This document shows positions 19,075 through 29,248 of a DNA stretch of 64,000 nucleotides, piece by piece. The notes under the pieces were generated by a model, which was given only the letters and a program-made list of their open reading frames with translations, was not told the DNA's origin and made no database searches. The stretch spans positions 124,001 through 188,000 of the forward strand of contig CAJWBE010000002.1 of the NCBI GenBank assembly GCA_913020045.1. Direction: 5' to 3'. Every line of letters begins with the position of its first letter. Positions within the stretch are counted from its first letter, which is position 1. A program made the translations under genes and the position numbers. Source of the stretch: an uncultured Oleiphilus sp. Its GTDB lineage: Bacteria; Pseudomonadota; Gammaproteobacteria; Pseudomonadales; Oleiphilaceae.

Positions 19075-20460
19075 ATTACGAAAAAGAATTCGACTCTCTC
19101 TGAGATAAAAACAGGTAGCTTTGAACGTCGCTTGAGTCTAACGAAAGCGGGGCTTATGGCAGGCTCACGTTTGGCTGGGCATATGACCCTATCAATGTTT
19201 CGGGGTCAAGAGGCTCGTCAGAAAAAACGTTCGCAAGTGCTCTCTGAACAGGCTGAGTTTCTGGCGTTTGAATTGGGTAAGTTAAAAGGCAGTGTCGTAA
19301 AAATTGGTCAAGTAATGGCGCTGTATGGCGAGCACTTTTTGCCCGTCGAAGTGACAGAGGCGCTGCATACACTTGAAGATAATACGCATGCGCTAGATTG
19401 GTCAGTGATTCGCGGCGTATTGTATCAAGAGCTTGGCGCAGAGAAGATGGCCCAGCTCGATATAGAGGACGAGCCGATAGGTACCGCCTCTCTTGGTCAG
19501 GTGCATTGTGCGACGGTACGAGCAACGGGCGAGAGAGTCTGTCTTAAAGTTCAGTACCCAGGCGTTGCTGAAGCGATTGATGCTGACTTGAATGGGGTTG
19601 CTCAGCTATTGCGCCTTGCGAGGGTTGTTCGCACTGGACCCATGTTTGACGAGTGGTTGGAAGAGGTGCGTCAAATGATGCATCGTGAAGTGGACTATGC
19701 GCTGGAAGCTAGGACCACTGCTCATTTTTTTGAGCTTCTTAGAGAGGATTCTAGGTATGTTGTGCCGAGAGTTTTTTTTGATTTTTCGAGTTCACATGTT
19801 TTAGCGACGAGCTATGAAGTGGGCGAGCATATTAGCAGTGCATCGGTTGCGTCACTGTCCCTTGAGCGAAGAAACCATCTTGCTTCAGCTGCGTTAGAGC
19901 TGTTTTTGAATGAGCTCTATGTCTGGCATGAAATCCAAACTGACCCCAATTTTGGTAATTATAGAATTCGTATCGACAGCAATGGCGATGCGGATCAAAT
20001 CGTTTTGCTCGACTTCGGCGCTGTCCAAAAATACCCGCAGACGTTTATCGACCCTGTTTGCCAAATGATTAATGCTGCCTATCACGAAAACTTAGATGAA
20101 GTTATCCAAGGCGGGATAGCTCTAAGATTTATGCAGTCTGATTGGCCAAGATCGGTGCTTGATGAGTTCGGTAAAATTTGTATAGCCGTCTTGGAGCCGT
20201 TAGCCAAAAACTTTAAAGATATTGATCCTGCAGCGTTGAACCAAGACGGGGCTTATTGTTGGTCAGAGAGCGACCTTCCTTCACGTATTGCAAAGCGAGC
20301 GGCGTTATCAGCAGTGAATCGTTACTTTAAGGTGCCTCCTAAAGAGTTCGTATTCCTAAATCGAAAGCTTGTGGGTGTCTACACCTTCATTGCTGTGCTT
20401 AGAGCGGAATTTAATGGGCAGGAATTGTTGTCTCGATATGCTGGGTCAACAAAAAGCTGA
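19075..20460 (+). CDS. ABC1/UbiB-type atypical kinase
   Basis: AarF/UbiB/ADCK-like protein kinase fold. Conserved blocks are visible: KLKGSVVKIGQVMALYG (the KxGQ motif), EPIGTASLGQVHCATV, VCLKVQYPGV (ATP-binding Lys), EVDYALEA, and LLDFGAVQ (metal-binding DFG). Homologues serve ubiquinone synthesis or lipid homeostasis. The start is a problem: family-like residues (KTGSFERRLSLTKAG) extend upstream of the first TTG (19132) to a stop at 19066-19068. The only plausible codons there are an ATT at 19075 or ATA at 19105. I give the ATT as the best guess; TTG 19132 is the alternative. Confidence 0.75.
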   Translation: MTKKNSTLSEIKTGSFERRLSLTKAGLMAGSRLAGHMTLSMFRGQEARQKKRSQVLSEQAEFLAFELGKLKGSVVKIGQVMALYGEHFLPVEVTEALHTLEDNTHALDWSVIRGVLYQELGAEKMAQLDIEDEPIGTASLGQVHCATVRATGERVCLKVQYPGVAEAIDADLNGVAQLLRLARVVRTGPMFDEWLEEVRQMMHREVDYALEARTTAHFFELLREDSRYVVPRVFFDFSSSHVLATSYEVGEHISSASVASLSLERRNHLASAALELFLNELYVWHEIQTDPNFGNYRIRIDSNGDADQIVLLDFGAVQKYPQTFIDPVCQMINAAYHENLDEVIQGGIALRFMQSDWPRSVLDEFGKICIAVLEPLAKNFKDIDPAALNQDGAYCWSESDLPSRIAKRAALSAVNRYFKVPPKEFVFLNRKLVGVYTFIAVLRAEFNGQELLSRYAGSTKS

Positions 20461-20617
20461 TAGCTGTCAAAATCATCGCAAACCCCCTTCAAATACTTTA
20501 GAATGCTGCGCTCTGTCGTATACAGAAAAGCCCTTTGCATGGCACCGCATGTCGCACAGGAATATAGTTTAGTTGGCCGTTTAGTATGAGCCGACGCCAT
20601 CGAGTGAATCAAAAGCA

Positions 20618-22417
20618 GTGAGTAGCCTAAAACACATACGTAATTTTTCGATTATTGCACACATTGATCATGGTAAATCGACCCTTGCGGATCGTTTTAT
20701 TCAGGTGTGTGGGGGCCTTTCTGAGCGCGAAATGGAAGCGCAGGTTCTCGACTCTATGGATATTGAGCGCGAGCGTGGTATTACCATCAAGGCGCAAAGT
20801 GTTACGTTAAATTATACAGCGAAAGACGGCGAAACCTATCAGTTAAACTTCATTGATACCCCAGGGCATGTTGATTTTTCATATGAGGTTTCGCGATCAT
20901 TAGCGGCCTGTGAAGGAGCCTTGCTTGTTGTCGATGCGGGTCAAGGTGTTGAGGCCCAGTCGGTGGCAAACTGCTATACGGCCATTGAAATGGGTCTGGA
21001 TGTGCTGCCAATCCTTAACAAAATGGATTTGCCGCAGGCTGATCCAGACAAAGTTAAGCAAGAGATTGAGGATATTATTGGCATCGATGCGACCGATGCC
21101 GTGCCCTGTAGTGCGAAGAGCGGCATGGGCGTAGAGGATGTATTAGAAGCGATTATTCATGCAATTCCATCGCCTCAAGGGAGTCCTGACTCGCCTCTGC
21201 AAGCGCTTATTATTGACTCTTGGTTTGATAATTATTTAGGCGTTGTTTCGCTGGTTCGTGTGGTTGAGGGTACCTTAAAGAAAAATGACAAGATAACGAT
21301 CAAGTCTACTGGAAAGGTTGAACAAGCTGACTCAATTGGAGTGTTTACGCCTAAGCGCCTCGAAACTGGTGTTTTGCGTGCCGGAGAAGTTGGCTTTGTT
21401 GTCGCGGGAATCAAAGACATTCATGGTGCGCCGGTGGGCGATACGATTACATCAGCTAAATCTCCTGACGTTGAGCAACTGCCTGGTTTTAAGCGGGTCC
21501 AAGCTCAAGTCTATGCCGCGCTGTTTCCGGTCAGTTCTGATGATTATGAAAACTTTCGTGAAGCACTTCAAAAGCTCACGTTAAACGATGCATCTCTACA
21601 ATATGAGCCTGAAACATCAGACGCTTTGGGTTTTGGCTTTCGCTGTGGCTTTCTTGGAATGCTCCATATGGAGATCATTCAAGAGCGCTTGGAGCGTGAA
21701 TATGACTTAGACCTGCTAACAACAGCCCCCACTGTTATTTACGAAGTGGTTCAGCGAAATGGTGACGTGGTTAGAGTCGACAATCCGTCTCGCCTTCCTG
21801 ACCCTGCCACGATTCTTGAAATGCGTGAGCCCATCGTCGAAGCGAATATCCTAGTTCCTCAGGATTATTTGGGGAATGTTATTAGTTTGTGTGTTGAGAA
21901 GCGCGGCGTGCAGAAAGACATGCAGTTCTTGGGTGGCCAAGTAGCGCTTAAATACGACTTGCCGATGGGGGAAGTTGTGTTGGATTTCTTTGATCGAGTT
22001 AAGTCTGTGAGTCGCGGGTTTGCATCGTTAGACTATCAGTTCGTGCGTTTTGAAGCCGCCAACTTGGTAAAACTTGATGTGATGATAAATGGCGATAAAG
22101 TCGATGCTTTGGCGCTTATCGTGCATAAAGACAATGCGCATTCCAAAGGCCGTTTGTTGTGCGAAAAAATGAAAGAGTTGATTCCTCGCCAGATGTTCGA
22201 TGTGGCGATTCAGTCTGCGATAGGCGGGCAAATAGTGGCTCGCCAAACTGTAAAAGCGTTGCGTAAAAACGTGACAGCGAAGTGTTACGGTGGTGATGTG
22301 AGTCGTAAGAAAAAGCTGCTTCAGAAGCAGAAAGAAGGGAAGAAGCGCATGAAGCAAGTTGGCAATGTGGAGATTCCGCAAGAAGCCTTTTTGGCAGTGC
22401 TTAAGGTTGACAGTTAA
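20618..22417 (+). CDS. lepA: Elongation factor 4 (LepA)
   Basis: Ribosome-associated GTPase related to EF-G, implicated in 30S biogenesis and translation under stress. GTG start. G motifs: [21 protein letters not shown]. The LepA-specific C-terminal domain is complete, with [14 protein letters not shown] and the basic [20 protein letters not shown]. 599 aa, normal. Directly upstream of lepB, as in E. coli. A TAGAAT hexamer at 20499-20504 may be a -10 element in the 157-base gap. Confidence 0.96.
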   Translation: MSSLKHIRNFSIIAHIDHGKSTLADRFIQVCGGLSEREMEAQVLDSMDIERERGITIKAQSVTLNYTAKDGETYQLNFIDTPGHVDFSYEVSRSLAACEGALLVVDAGQGVEAQSVANCYTAIEMGLDVLPILNKMDLPQADPDKVKQEIEDIIGIDATDAVPCSAKSGMGVEDVLEAIIHAIPSPQGSPDSPLQALIIDSWFDNYLGVVSLVRVVEGTLKKNDKITIKSTGKVEQADSIGVFTPKRLETGVLRAGEVGFVVAGIKDIHGAPVGDTITSAKSPDVEQLPGFKRVQAQVYAALFPVSSDDYENFREALQKLTLNDASLQYEPETSDALGFGFRCGFLGMLHMEIIQERLEREYDLDLLTTAPTVIYEVVQRNGDVVRVDNPSRLPDPATILEMREPIVEANILVPQDYLGNVISLCVEKRGVQKDMQFLGGQVALKYDLPMGEVVLDFFDRVKSVSRGFASLDYQFVRFEAANLVKLDVMINGDKVDALALIVHKDNAHSKGRLLCEKMKELIPRQMFDVAIQSAIGGQIVARQTVKALRKNVTAKCYGGDVSRKKKLLQKQKEGKKRMKQVGNVEIPQEAFLAVLKVDS

Positions 22418-22455
22418 TAGTTCGGGAACTTCCCAGCTAAATTTTAGAGGCGTAA

Positions 22456-23232
22456 ATGGATATTGATTTCCCGCTAGTACTTGTCGTACTGACCTTTGTG
22501 ACAGGCCTGTTGTGGCTGTTAGATATTTTCTTATTGAGAGGACTGCGAGAGAAGAAAGCGATAGAGCAGGGGGGGGACGATATTGTCGCTAGAGAGCCTT
22601 GGCTAATTGAAACCGCTCGTTCTTTTTTCCCCGTTTTGGCAATCGTTCTGGTGTTACGTTCTTTTTTGGTTGAGCCGTTTCAGATTCCCTCAGGCTCCAT
22701 GCTGCCGACCCTCGAAGTGGGCGATTTCATTTTAGTAAACAAGTTTGCTTATGGCTTGAGACTTCCAGTCGCGGGTACCAAGGTAGTTGAGATTGATAAC
22801 CCTCAGCGCGGCGACGTGATGGTGTTTAAGTTCCCAGAGGACAAAAAGACGAACTATATCAAGCGCGTTATCGGTTTACCTGGCGACACCATTCGATATC
22901 AAGGTAAGCAATTGTTTATAAATGGTGAGCTGGTCCCTGAAATACATTTGGCTAACATTCCGCCAAATAAATTGTTTGAAGAGTCTTTAGGCCCCGTTAT
23001 ACATAAAATATTTGAGGATCCTCGTCGAAACCATGGTGCCGGAGAAGGGGAATGGCGCGTCCCTCAGGCTTCGTATTTTGTGATGGGTGATAATCGCGAT
23101 AATTCTAACGATAGCCGTTATTGGGGCTTTGTACCTGACGAGTTGGTGGTAGGTAAAGCATTCGCAATATGGATGCAGTGGGAGTCATTGACTTCGATTC
23201 CTAGTTTCTCCCGAGTCGGCCTGATCGAGTAG
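22456..23232 (+). CDS. lepB: Signal peptidase I (LepB)
   Basis: Inner-membrane Ser-Lys protease that removes signal peptides from secreted proteins. Two N-terminal hydrophobic segments (about 5-28 and 56-75), then the catalytic Ser81 in IPSGSMLPTL and Lys136 in YIKRVIGLPGD. The C-terminal box GDNRDNSNDSRYWG is present. 258 aa, somewhat shorter than E. coli LepB (324) but normal for other gammaproteobacteria. Confidence 0.95.
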   Translation: MDIDFPLVLVVLTFVTGLLWLLDIFLLRGLREKKAIEQGGDDIVAREPWLIETARSFFPVLAIVLVLRSFLVEPFQIPSGSMLPTLEVGDFILVNKFAYGLRLPVAGTKVVEIDNPQRGDVMVFKFPEDKKTNYIKRVIGLPGDTIRYQGKQLFINGELVPEIHLANIPPNKLFEESLGPVIHKIFEDPRRNHGAGEGEWRVPQASYFVMGDNRDNSNDSRYWGFVPDELVVGKAFAIWMQWESLTSIPSFSRVGLIE

Positions 23233-23317
23233 CCACGATAGCGCGGTAGCTGCGTTGAGTTATGGTGCAGTGACAGCTACGCTTAGAGTTAAGTTAATAA
23301 CAGATCGAGGGTAACGC

Positions 23318-23707
23318 ATGCTCAGCAATGAAATGAAACAGCATTCAAAACAAAAGGGTGCTTCCGGTATATTGATTCTTATTTTCTTGGGGATGACGGC
23401 ACTTATTTTGTTGGCGGCATTTAAGCTTTACCCCGTTTATTTCGACCAATGGGCGATTCAATCGGTAGCGGATTCATTTGAAGAAAGTGCCGACCTTAGT
23501 AGCATGAGCGAGCGTGAAATGACCAAGAGTCTGCAAAAACGCTTTATGACAAACGGTATTCGTGACGTTAAGTTTGAAGAAAGCATATTTGTTGAAAAGC
23601 TTGAAGGCGAAGTCATCATCGATATCGACTATGAGCGACGTGTAAATATTTATAAAAATATAGACGCGATTGTTAGTTTCAAAGAAGAGCGAATAATCAA
23701 ACTTTAG
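23318..23707 (+). CDS. DUF4845 family membrane protein
   Basis: 129 aa with one N-terminal hydrophobic segment (about 17-36, [19 protein letters not shown]) followed by the [13 protein letters not shown] stretch. Matches the small type IV pilin-like DUF4845 proteins found between lepB and rnc in Pseudomonas-like genomes. The function is not known. It probably belongs to the lepA-lepB-rnc-era unit. Confidence 0.8.
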   Translation: MLSNEMKQHSKQKGASGILILIFLGMTALILLAAFKLYPVYFDQWAIQSVADSFEESADLSSMSEREMTKSLQKRFMTNGIRDVKFEESIFVEKLEGEVIIDIDYERRVNIYKNIDAIVSFKEERIIKL

Positions 23708-23727
23708 TATTTGTATGGGAACTATGC

Positions 23728-24405
23728 GTGTCGGATAAAGATCTATCTCGTCTTGAAAGAAGGTTAGGTTACGAATTTCGTGATAAAGACCTTCTGCTGT
23801 TGGCACTGACTCATCGCAGTTTCAAAGGCCCCAATAATGAGCGCCTTGAATATTTGGGCGACGCAATTCTTAGCTTTATTATTGCAGAATATCTATACCA
23901 GCGTTTTCCAAAAGCAAAAGAAGGGCAGATGAGCCGCTTGCGTGCATCATTAGTGAAAGGTGTTACCTTGGGCGAAATTGGGAAAGAGTTTTGCTTGGGT
24001 GATTACTTGCGTTTAGGTGCGGGCGAACTTAAGTCTGGTGGGTTTCGCAGGGAGTCGATTTTGGCTGATGCGGTAGAATCTATAATGGGTGCGATTTACC
24101 TTGATAGTTCGCACGACCAATGCCGTGCAGTTGTTCTGCAGTGGTTTGATTCTCGCCTATCTACATTGACTCTTGAAGGCACAGTGAAGGACCCGAAAAC
24201 ACGTTTACAAGAGTACTTACAGTCCTTTAAGAAAACCCTTCCTGACTACCAAGTAACCAAAATTACAGGTGAAGCGCATGACCAAGTATTTAGTGTTCGT
24301 TGTGTTTTAGCCGACGATAAAATTGAAACAAAAGGCAGTGGGTCCAGTAGACGCTTTGCTGAACAAGAAGCTGCAGAAGCCGCTTTAAAGCTGCTAGAGG
24401 AATAA
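23728..24405 (+). CDS. rnc: Ribonuclease III
   Basis: Double-strand-specific endonuclease for rRNA and mRNA processing. GTG start. The signature [12 protein letters not shown] is at residues 37-48 with the catalytic Glu and Asp; a second acidic set is in [12 protein letters not shown]-terminal double-stranded RNA-binding domain covers about 154-223 ([11 protein letters not shown] ... [15 protein letters not shown]). 225 aa, as usual. It is followed after 5 bases by era. Confidence 0.96.
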   Translation: MSDKDLSRLERRLGYEFRDKDLLLLALTHRSFKGPNNERLEYLGDAILSFIIAEYLYQRFPKAKEGQMSRLRASLVKGVTLGEIGKEFCLGDYLRLGAGELKSGGFRRESILADAVESIMGAIYLDSSHDQCRAVVLQWFDSRLSTLTLEGTVKDPKTRLQEYLQSFKKTLPDYQVTKITGEAHDQVFSVRCVLADDKIETKGSGSSRRFAEQEAAEAALKLLEE

Positions 24406-24410
24406 GTCAA

Positions 24411-25322
24411 TTGAGTGAAGCCGATAATGAATTACCTACGCGCTGTGGTTATGTTGCAATTGTAGGGCGCCCCAACGTTGGTAAGTCGACGTTGATGAAT
24501 AGAATATTAGGACAAAAACTTAGTATTACCTCTAAAAAGCCACAGACGACTCGTCACCAGATTTTGGGCATCAAAACAGAAGGACAAACTCAAGTTATCT
24601 ATGTTGATACCCCCGGCCTCCACCTAAAAGAACATAAAGCTATTAATCGCTATATGAATAAAGCGGCGTCTAACTCTTTGCAGGACGTAGATCTAGTCAT
24701 CTTTGTCGTCGATAGAACCAAGTGGACGGATGAGGATGAGTTGGTGCTTGAAAAAGTAGCTAACGCTAAAGCACCGGTTGTTTTAGTGGTGAATAAAGTT
24801 GATCAAACGAAAGAAAAAGCGAAATTGCTGCCGCACCTAAAGGTGCTATCCGAAAAGTTCACTTTTGCGCAGATTTTACCAATTTCAGCGCAGCATGGGC
24901 ATAACGTCGATGAGTTGCAGTCGGTCATTGATGGTTACTTACCTGAGGGCTTTCATTACTTCCCTGATGACCAGGTGACTGATCGGAGCCAGCGTTTTTT
25001 GGCAGCGGAACTCGTTAGAGAAAAGCTTATGCGCCAATTGGGTGAAGAGCTTCCGTATTCAGTGACCGTAGAAATAGAAGAGTTCAAACGTACCAAGTCT
25101 GTTTTGCATGTAAGTGCGTTGATTCTGGTTGAGCGTTCTGGCCAAAAGAAAATCGTTATTGGTGATAAGGGTGAGCAGATAAAAATCATTGGCCGTGATG
25201 CCCGTAAAGATATGGAAAAGCTGTATGACAGTAAAGTGATGCTTAATCTCTGGGTCAAGGTCAAAAGCGGTTGGTCGGACGATGAGAGAGCACTGCGAAG
25301 CCTTGGTTACCGGGACGACTAG
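24411..25322 (+). CDS. era: GTPase Era
   Basis: Essential GTPase that binds the 3' end of 16S rRNA during 30S maturation. TTG start. G motifs: GRPNVGKST (19-27), DTPGLH, NKVD. Switch region [10 protein letters not shown] is typical. A C-terminal KH RNA-binding domain has [18 protein letters not shown]. 303 aa, normal. Part of the rnc-era-recO order. Confidence 0.96.
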   Translation: MSEADNELPTRCGYVAIVGRPNVGKSTLMNRILGQKLSITSKKPQTTRHQILGIKTEGQTQVIYVDTPGLHLKEHKAINRYMNKAASNSLQDVDLVIFVVDRTKWTDEDELVLEKVANAKAPVVLVVNKVDQTKEKAKLLPHLKVLSEKFTFAQILPISAQHGHNVDELQSVIDGYLPEGFHYFPDDQVTDRSQRFLAAELVREKLMRQLGEELPYSVTVEIEEFKRTKSVLHVSALILVERSGQKKIVIGDKGEQIKIIGRDARKDMEKLYDSKVMLNLWVKVKSGWSDDERALRSLGYRDD

Positions 25323-25364
25323 ACCACGAGCCCATTGACCTCATACTGACATCGGATCAAGAAC

Positions 25365-26129
25365 ATGATTAACCTTGTCGATGACCAGCCTTGTTATGTT
25401 TTACACCGTCGTCCGTTCAAAGAGAGCAGCTTGATTATCGATCTGTTTTCACTGCAGCATGGGCGCTTGAGCGTGGTGGCTAAAAGTGTCTCTAAGTCGC
25501 GCACGTCAGGGGCGGCGTCATTGCAAGTATTCACGCCTTTATTGGTAAGCTGGCGTGGCAAGTCAGACCTAAAGACGCTTTCTTCTCATGAAGTTCCGAC
25601 CGCCGCAAACCAGCTAGTTGGAATGCCTTTATATTGTGGCTATTATTTGAATGAGCTGCTGCTTTATTTGCTTCCTGAGCATGAACCTTTTGTGACTGTT
25701 TTTGATGCCTATGCTGGCGCGATTGCTAAACTATGCCACGGCTCTCAACCCGATTTGATTCTACGTCGATTTGAAACAAATTTACTGGTATCGCTAGGCT
25801 TAGCTCCAGACTTTCAGACGGACTCGCACGGCAACGCTGTTGAAACAGAAAAGGCGTACCGCATTAACGCCGATAACTGCTTTGAGCTACGTTCTTCAAG
25901 TGTCGGTGTTAACGAATACTTTGATAAGATGGAGAGGGAGTTGATTTCCGGTGAAACATTGTTATGGCTGTCGAGCATAGTCGATAGCGCGCGTGATGAG
26001 TCTCCTGTGACAGAGAAAATTCGTCGAGAGTCGAAGTGGTTGATGCGGAAATTGATAGCGCATGCGTTACATGGACGAACGCTAAAAAGTAGAGAAATGA
26101 TCAGACAGCTTAGCGAGGCAAAGTGGTGA
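25365..26129 (+). CDS. recO: DNA repair protein RecO
   Basis: Mediator that loads RecA at gaps with RecR. N-terminal OB fold ([20 protein letters not shown], then [14 protein letters not shown]) and a helical C-terminal domain with [19 protein letters not shown]. The zinc cysteines of some RecO proteins are not evident. 254 aa. The stop overlaps the start of pdxJ. Confidence 0.93.
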   Translation: MINLVDDQPCYVLHRRPFKESSLIIDLFSLQHGRLSVVAKSVSKSRTSGAASLQVFTPLLVSWRGKSDLKTLSSHEVPTAANQLVGMPLYCGYYLNELLLYLLPEHEPFVTVFDAYAGAIAKLCHGSQPDLILRRFETNLLVSLGLAPDFQTDSHGNAVETEKAYRINADNCFELRSSSVGVNEYFDKMERELISGETLLWLSSIVDSARDESPVTEKIRRESKWLMRKLIAHALHGRTLKSREMIRQLSEAKW

Positions 26130-26860
26130 ATAAACGAATATTGTTGGGTGTAAACGTTGATCACATTGCGACGTTACGACAAGCGCGTGGCACGACCTAT
26201 CCAGATCCAGCCTATGCCGCCATGCTGGCCGAAGAGGCTGGTGCAGATGGTATTACTATCCATCCGCGAGAAGATCGTCGTCATATTCAAGACCGAGACG
26301 TACGGGTAATGAAAGAGACGCTGCAGACGAGAATGAATTTGGAAATGGCGGTTACTGATGCGATGCTCAAATTCGCACTTGAAATTCAGCCAGAGCATTG
26401 TTGCTTGGTCCCTGAAAAGCGTGAAGAGTTAACGACCGAAGGTGGTTTAGATGTGGTCTCGAATGAATCTCGGGTTAAGGCTGTTTGTCAGCGCTTAGGC
26501 GAACAGGGTATTGAAGCTTCGCTGTTTATTGATGCGCAAGAGTCGCAAATTGATGCGGCTGTTCGTTGCGGAGCGCCGGCCATCGAACTGCATACGGGTG
26601 CATATGCCGACGCTATCTCACCCACTCAGCAGGCGGAAGAATTGTTGCGTGTTGCTAAAGGTGTTAAGTATGCCTTAGCAAAAGGTTTAATCGTTAATGC
26701 GGGTCACGGTTTGCACTACCACAACACTCAAGCGATCGCCGCATTGCCCGGAATCAATGAGCTAAATATTGGCCATAGTATTGTCGCGCGTGCAGTGATG
26801 ACCGGCTTTTCTCGAGCGGTCAAAGATATGCGGGCCTTAATTGATGGAGTAAGCGTTTAA
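26123..26860 (+). CDS. pdxJ: Pyridoxine 5'-phosphate synthase PdxJ
   Basis: Condenses 3-amino-2-oxopropyl phosphate with deoxyxylulose 5-phosphate in vitamin B6 synthesis. TIM-barrel motifs: [55 protein letters not shown] and [13 protein letters not shown] start at 26123 or the adjacent GTG at 26126. The recO-pdxJ-acpS order is conserved in gammaproteobacteria. Confidence 0.95.
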   Translation: MVNKRILLGVNVDHIATLRQARGTTYPDPAYAAMLAEEAGADGITIHPREDRRHIQDRDVRVMKETLQTRMNLEMAVTDAMLKFALEIQPEHCCLVPEKREELTTEGGLDVVSNESRVKAVCQRLGEQGIEASLFIDAQESQIDAAVRCGAPAIELHTGAYADAISPTQQAEELLRVAKGVKYALAKGLIVNAGHGLHYHNTQAIAALPGINELNIGHSIVARAVMTGFSRAVKDMRALIDGVSV

Positions 26861-26894
26861 TGTTGCTCGTGAGTTGTTGGTGTAGGGCTGCCTA

Positions 26895-27275
26895 ATGACA
26901 GTGCTAGGTGTCGGAACAGATCTTGTTGATATTAGTCGTATCTCCGCGTCAGTTGAGCGGCGAAGCGCTGCGTTTGCGGCGCGAATATTGACAGAGCGCG
27001 AAATGGTTATCTATCAGGAATCTTCTCGACCTGACTTTTACCTCGCTAAGTGTTTTGCGCTTAAAGAGGCGGTATCTAAAGCGCTGGGAACAGGAATGAG
27101 TGGTGGTGTTAGCTGGCACACCATAGAATGTGACCGTCATAAAAGCGGGCAACCATTCGTGCGATTAAGCCAAGGCGCGGCAGAAAAGCTAACGCAGCTC
27201 GGCGGGCAGTCGGTTCACGTGAGCTTAAGTGATGAGGCGGGATACGTCACTGCTTTTGCTGTCATTAGTGCGTAA
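26895..27275 (+). CDS. acpS: Holo-[acyl-carrier-protein] synthase AcpS
   Basis: Attaches phosphopantetheine to acyl carrier protein. 126 aa with the metal-binding Asp in GVGTDLVDISRI (Asp9) and Glu in KCFALKEAVSKALGTG, and a typical C-terminus VSLSDEAGYVTAFAVI. It lies 34 bases after pdxJ. Confidence 0.95.
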   Translation: MTVLGVGTDLVDISRISASVERRSAAFAARILTEREMVIYQESSRPDFYLAKCFALKEAVSKALGTGMSGGVSWHTIECDRHKSGQPFVRLSQGAAEKLTQLGGQSVHVSLSDEAGYVTAFAVISA

Positions 27276-27307
27276 CCGCCCGACACGTCTATCTAGATTT
27301 TTTCTTA

Positions 27308-27901
27308 TTAAAATAACAGTTTAAGCCCTAGGAACATTCCGCTTTCAAAGGTGTTTTTTTCGCCGGTTTTCAATTTGGTGTTTAGGTAGCGATACCCGCC
27401 TGAAATATCAACAGTGCGAATGATCCGATAATTAGCTTGTAGACGCGCCCGTGTAAAACGTTTCGCGTCACTAAAGGCGAGCACGTCTGGTGCGAAGTGG
27501 ACCGCTGTTTCAATTGATAGTCCCGGGGCGTCGGGTAAGTTCACACGAACTGAGCCGCCTAATCCAATTGCCGCTCCTTTGATGTCGCTCTCTTTGAAGG
27601 CGTTACCTTGAATCCCAAGTCCTACCGTTGTCGGTAAATTACCAATTGCGGTCTGCCCAATCGAGTGTAAATCTAAGTTTAGAATGTTGATCGAATTATC
27701 GGCGTCTTTGTAAAAATAACCGCCGCCATACTTAATGTCGGATTCGTCGCTATCGGCTGCTAAGTTAACATGCAATGCGTCATCACTGAGTCGCAGGTCA
27801 AATTCATCACTGTGAGCGACATTTGCCCAGAGCAATAGGGGGCCAAAAAGGGCATATACGATGTGCTGATTGGTTCTATTCATGTATTTTAAAATGTCCA
27901 T
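27308..27901 (-). CDS. YfaZ-like outer-membrane protein
   Basis: 197 aa with an N-terminal signal peptide ending near NVAHS-DEF. The rest alternates short polar and aromatic stretches, as in a small beta-barrel, and ends in FLGLKLLF with a terminal Phe as in outer-membrane proteins. The sequence style and length resemble the YfaZ family of enterobacteria, whose function is unknown. It starts 8 bases after the upstream DUF3187-like gene, so the two probably form an envelope operon. A second ATG at 27883 is an alternative start. Confidence 0.65.
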   Translation of the reverse strand: MDILKYMNRTNQHIVYALFGPLLLWANVAHSDEFDLRLSDDALHVNLAADSDESDIKYGGGYFYKDADNSINILNLDLHSIGQTAIGNLPTTVGLGIQGNAFKESDIKGAAIGLGGSVRVNLPDAPGLSIETAVHFAPDVLAFSDAKRFTRARLQANYRIIRTVDISGGYRYLNTKLKTGEKNTFESGMFLGLKLLF

Positions 27902-27909
27902 GTGAGTAG

Positions 27910-28938
27910 TTAAAAGTCAGTTTGGAGCGCTAAGCCAAAGATGACATCTGGCGTTACGCGCGGCCTAAGGTCTTCGTTGATGGATAGTGTCATTGAGGTG
28001 TCGTGCGAAATGTTATATTGACCGGCAAAGCTAAAAAGCAAAGGAACCCACCCCAACTCGCGAATTTCACTGTCGAATAGCGGGCTATGGGTATCCAGTT
28101 GAGTTTTGAGTTGCCAGCGTTGTGCTATTTGCCACGCTAATCCCGAGTTCAGTGCAATAACGAGGTTGTTTTGTTCAAAGGCGGAGAGTGCCTTTGCTTC
28201 CGATAAATAACTAAGCCCTGCGCCCCACCAAACGGATAGCGGAACGTTTTTCAGCCAGCTTCTATCTCTCAGCCAGCTTGGGTTGAACTGTGTGGCTGAA
28301 AGCCCTAAATCAACGCCTTCGCTGCCGGTCTGTTTCTCGAACTTTCCGGTTGGTAGTTTTATGGAGGCACTGAGCTGCCATCCATCGTAGCGTTGAGTAA
28401 GGCTTATGCTTGCGTCCCCTAAGCCGCTGGTTCTGTCTGTGTTGTTATAAACGGTTTTGTCGCCTGTTTTAGCAAACCAAAAGAAACGATCATGCGCTTT
28501 ATCTGTGCGGCCATTCTGAGGCAAGCTTAAGATGTCATGGAACTCGTAAATGGAGCGGTCCAACTTACCGGCACTATGCTTTAACCATGGTATTGATACT
28601 GACCATTGAATGCTCCCCCAGTGGCTAGTGTCCCAACTAGACGTAAAGGTTTGGGTCAGTATTTTTGATTCACCATCGATAAAAAATAGCGCGTTATCGG
28701 ACTCATGCTTACTCAAATAGTTGGCCACATCCAGCTGGGTTGTCGAGCGCGTTTTATTGACAGCTAAATCGGTACTGAGGGTCGGCGTCACGACTCCAAA
28801 AAGCATGATAAAAGGAGAGCGGTTATTAACACTCAAGCTGCTGGTCTCGAACATTACAGCATCCTCCGCAAGCGCTTGGCCGGCGTTACAAAGGCAAGTA
28901 ATGAATAAGAAAAGCAAACCTAGGGAGTATTTCAGCAT
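27910..28938 (-). CDS. DUF3187-like outer-membrane protein
   Basis: 342 aa with a signal peptide (about 1-25, ending NAGQALA). The mature protein has repeated amphipathic strands with conserved-looking blocks SIYEFHDILSLPQNGR and GLGDASISLTQRYDGWQLSASIKLPTGK, and ends in LALQTDF with a terminal Phe. This fits the DUF3187 group of predicted outer-membrane barrels of unknown function. Cotranscribed with the YfaZ-like gene. Confidence 0.65.
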   Translation of the reverse strand: MLKYSLGLLFLFITCLCNAGQALAEDAVMFETSSLSVNNRSPFIMLFGVVTPTLSTDLAVNKTRSTTQLDVANYLSKHESDNALFFIDGESKILTQTFTSSWDTSHWGSIQWSVSIPWLKHSAGKLDRSIYEFHDILSLPQNGRTDKAHDRFFWFAKTGDKTVYNNTDRTSGLGDASISLTQRYDGWQLSASIKLPTGKFEKQTGSEGVDLGLSATQFNPSWLRDRSWLKNVPLSVWWGAGLSYLSEAKALSAFEQNNLVIALNSGLAWQIAQRWQLKTQLDTHSPLFDSEIRELGWVPLLFSFAGQYNISHDTSMTLSINEDLRPRVTPDVIFGLALQTDF

Positions 28939-29248
28939 ATGACTGTTGGCTCTCGCCTACCTATGTGATTTTTGAATCGCTAATTCGTGGACGTAGCAAA
29001 CTCAAAAAGAGGCGGTGTTAGCGCGTTATGGCTATGTTTTGACTACTAATTTTATGCAATATAGGTTAGCAGAGCGTTGTCAGACGGGCGAGTTATTATT
29101 TATTAATAGAGCGCTTTTTTAGCGCGAAATTCGGCTGGTAAGGTGTTAGTTTAGCTCTCAATAGTTTGCAAATATCGCGACGTGGTTAAGCGGGGCAGTG
29201 CTTTTAATAAAGCAGCGCTTTCAGCTAGTGATGGTCATGGAAAATTGA
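28939..29248. other. Divergent intergenic region, possible promoter
   Basis: 310 bases between the minus-strand DUF3187-like gene and the plus-strand hybrid kinase, with no convincing ORF. A TTGACT at 29039-29044 followed after 15 bases by TATAGG (29060-29065) could be a promoter toward the kinase, but the spacing is short. GCGC-TTTTTTA-GCGC near 29112-29126 is a small hairpin. Confidence 0.35.
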
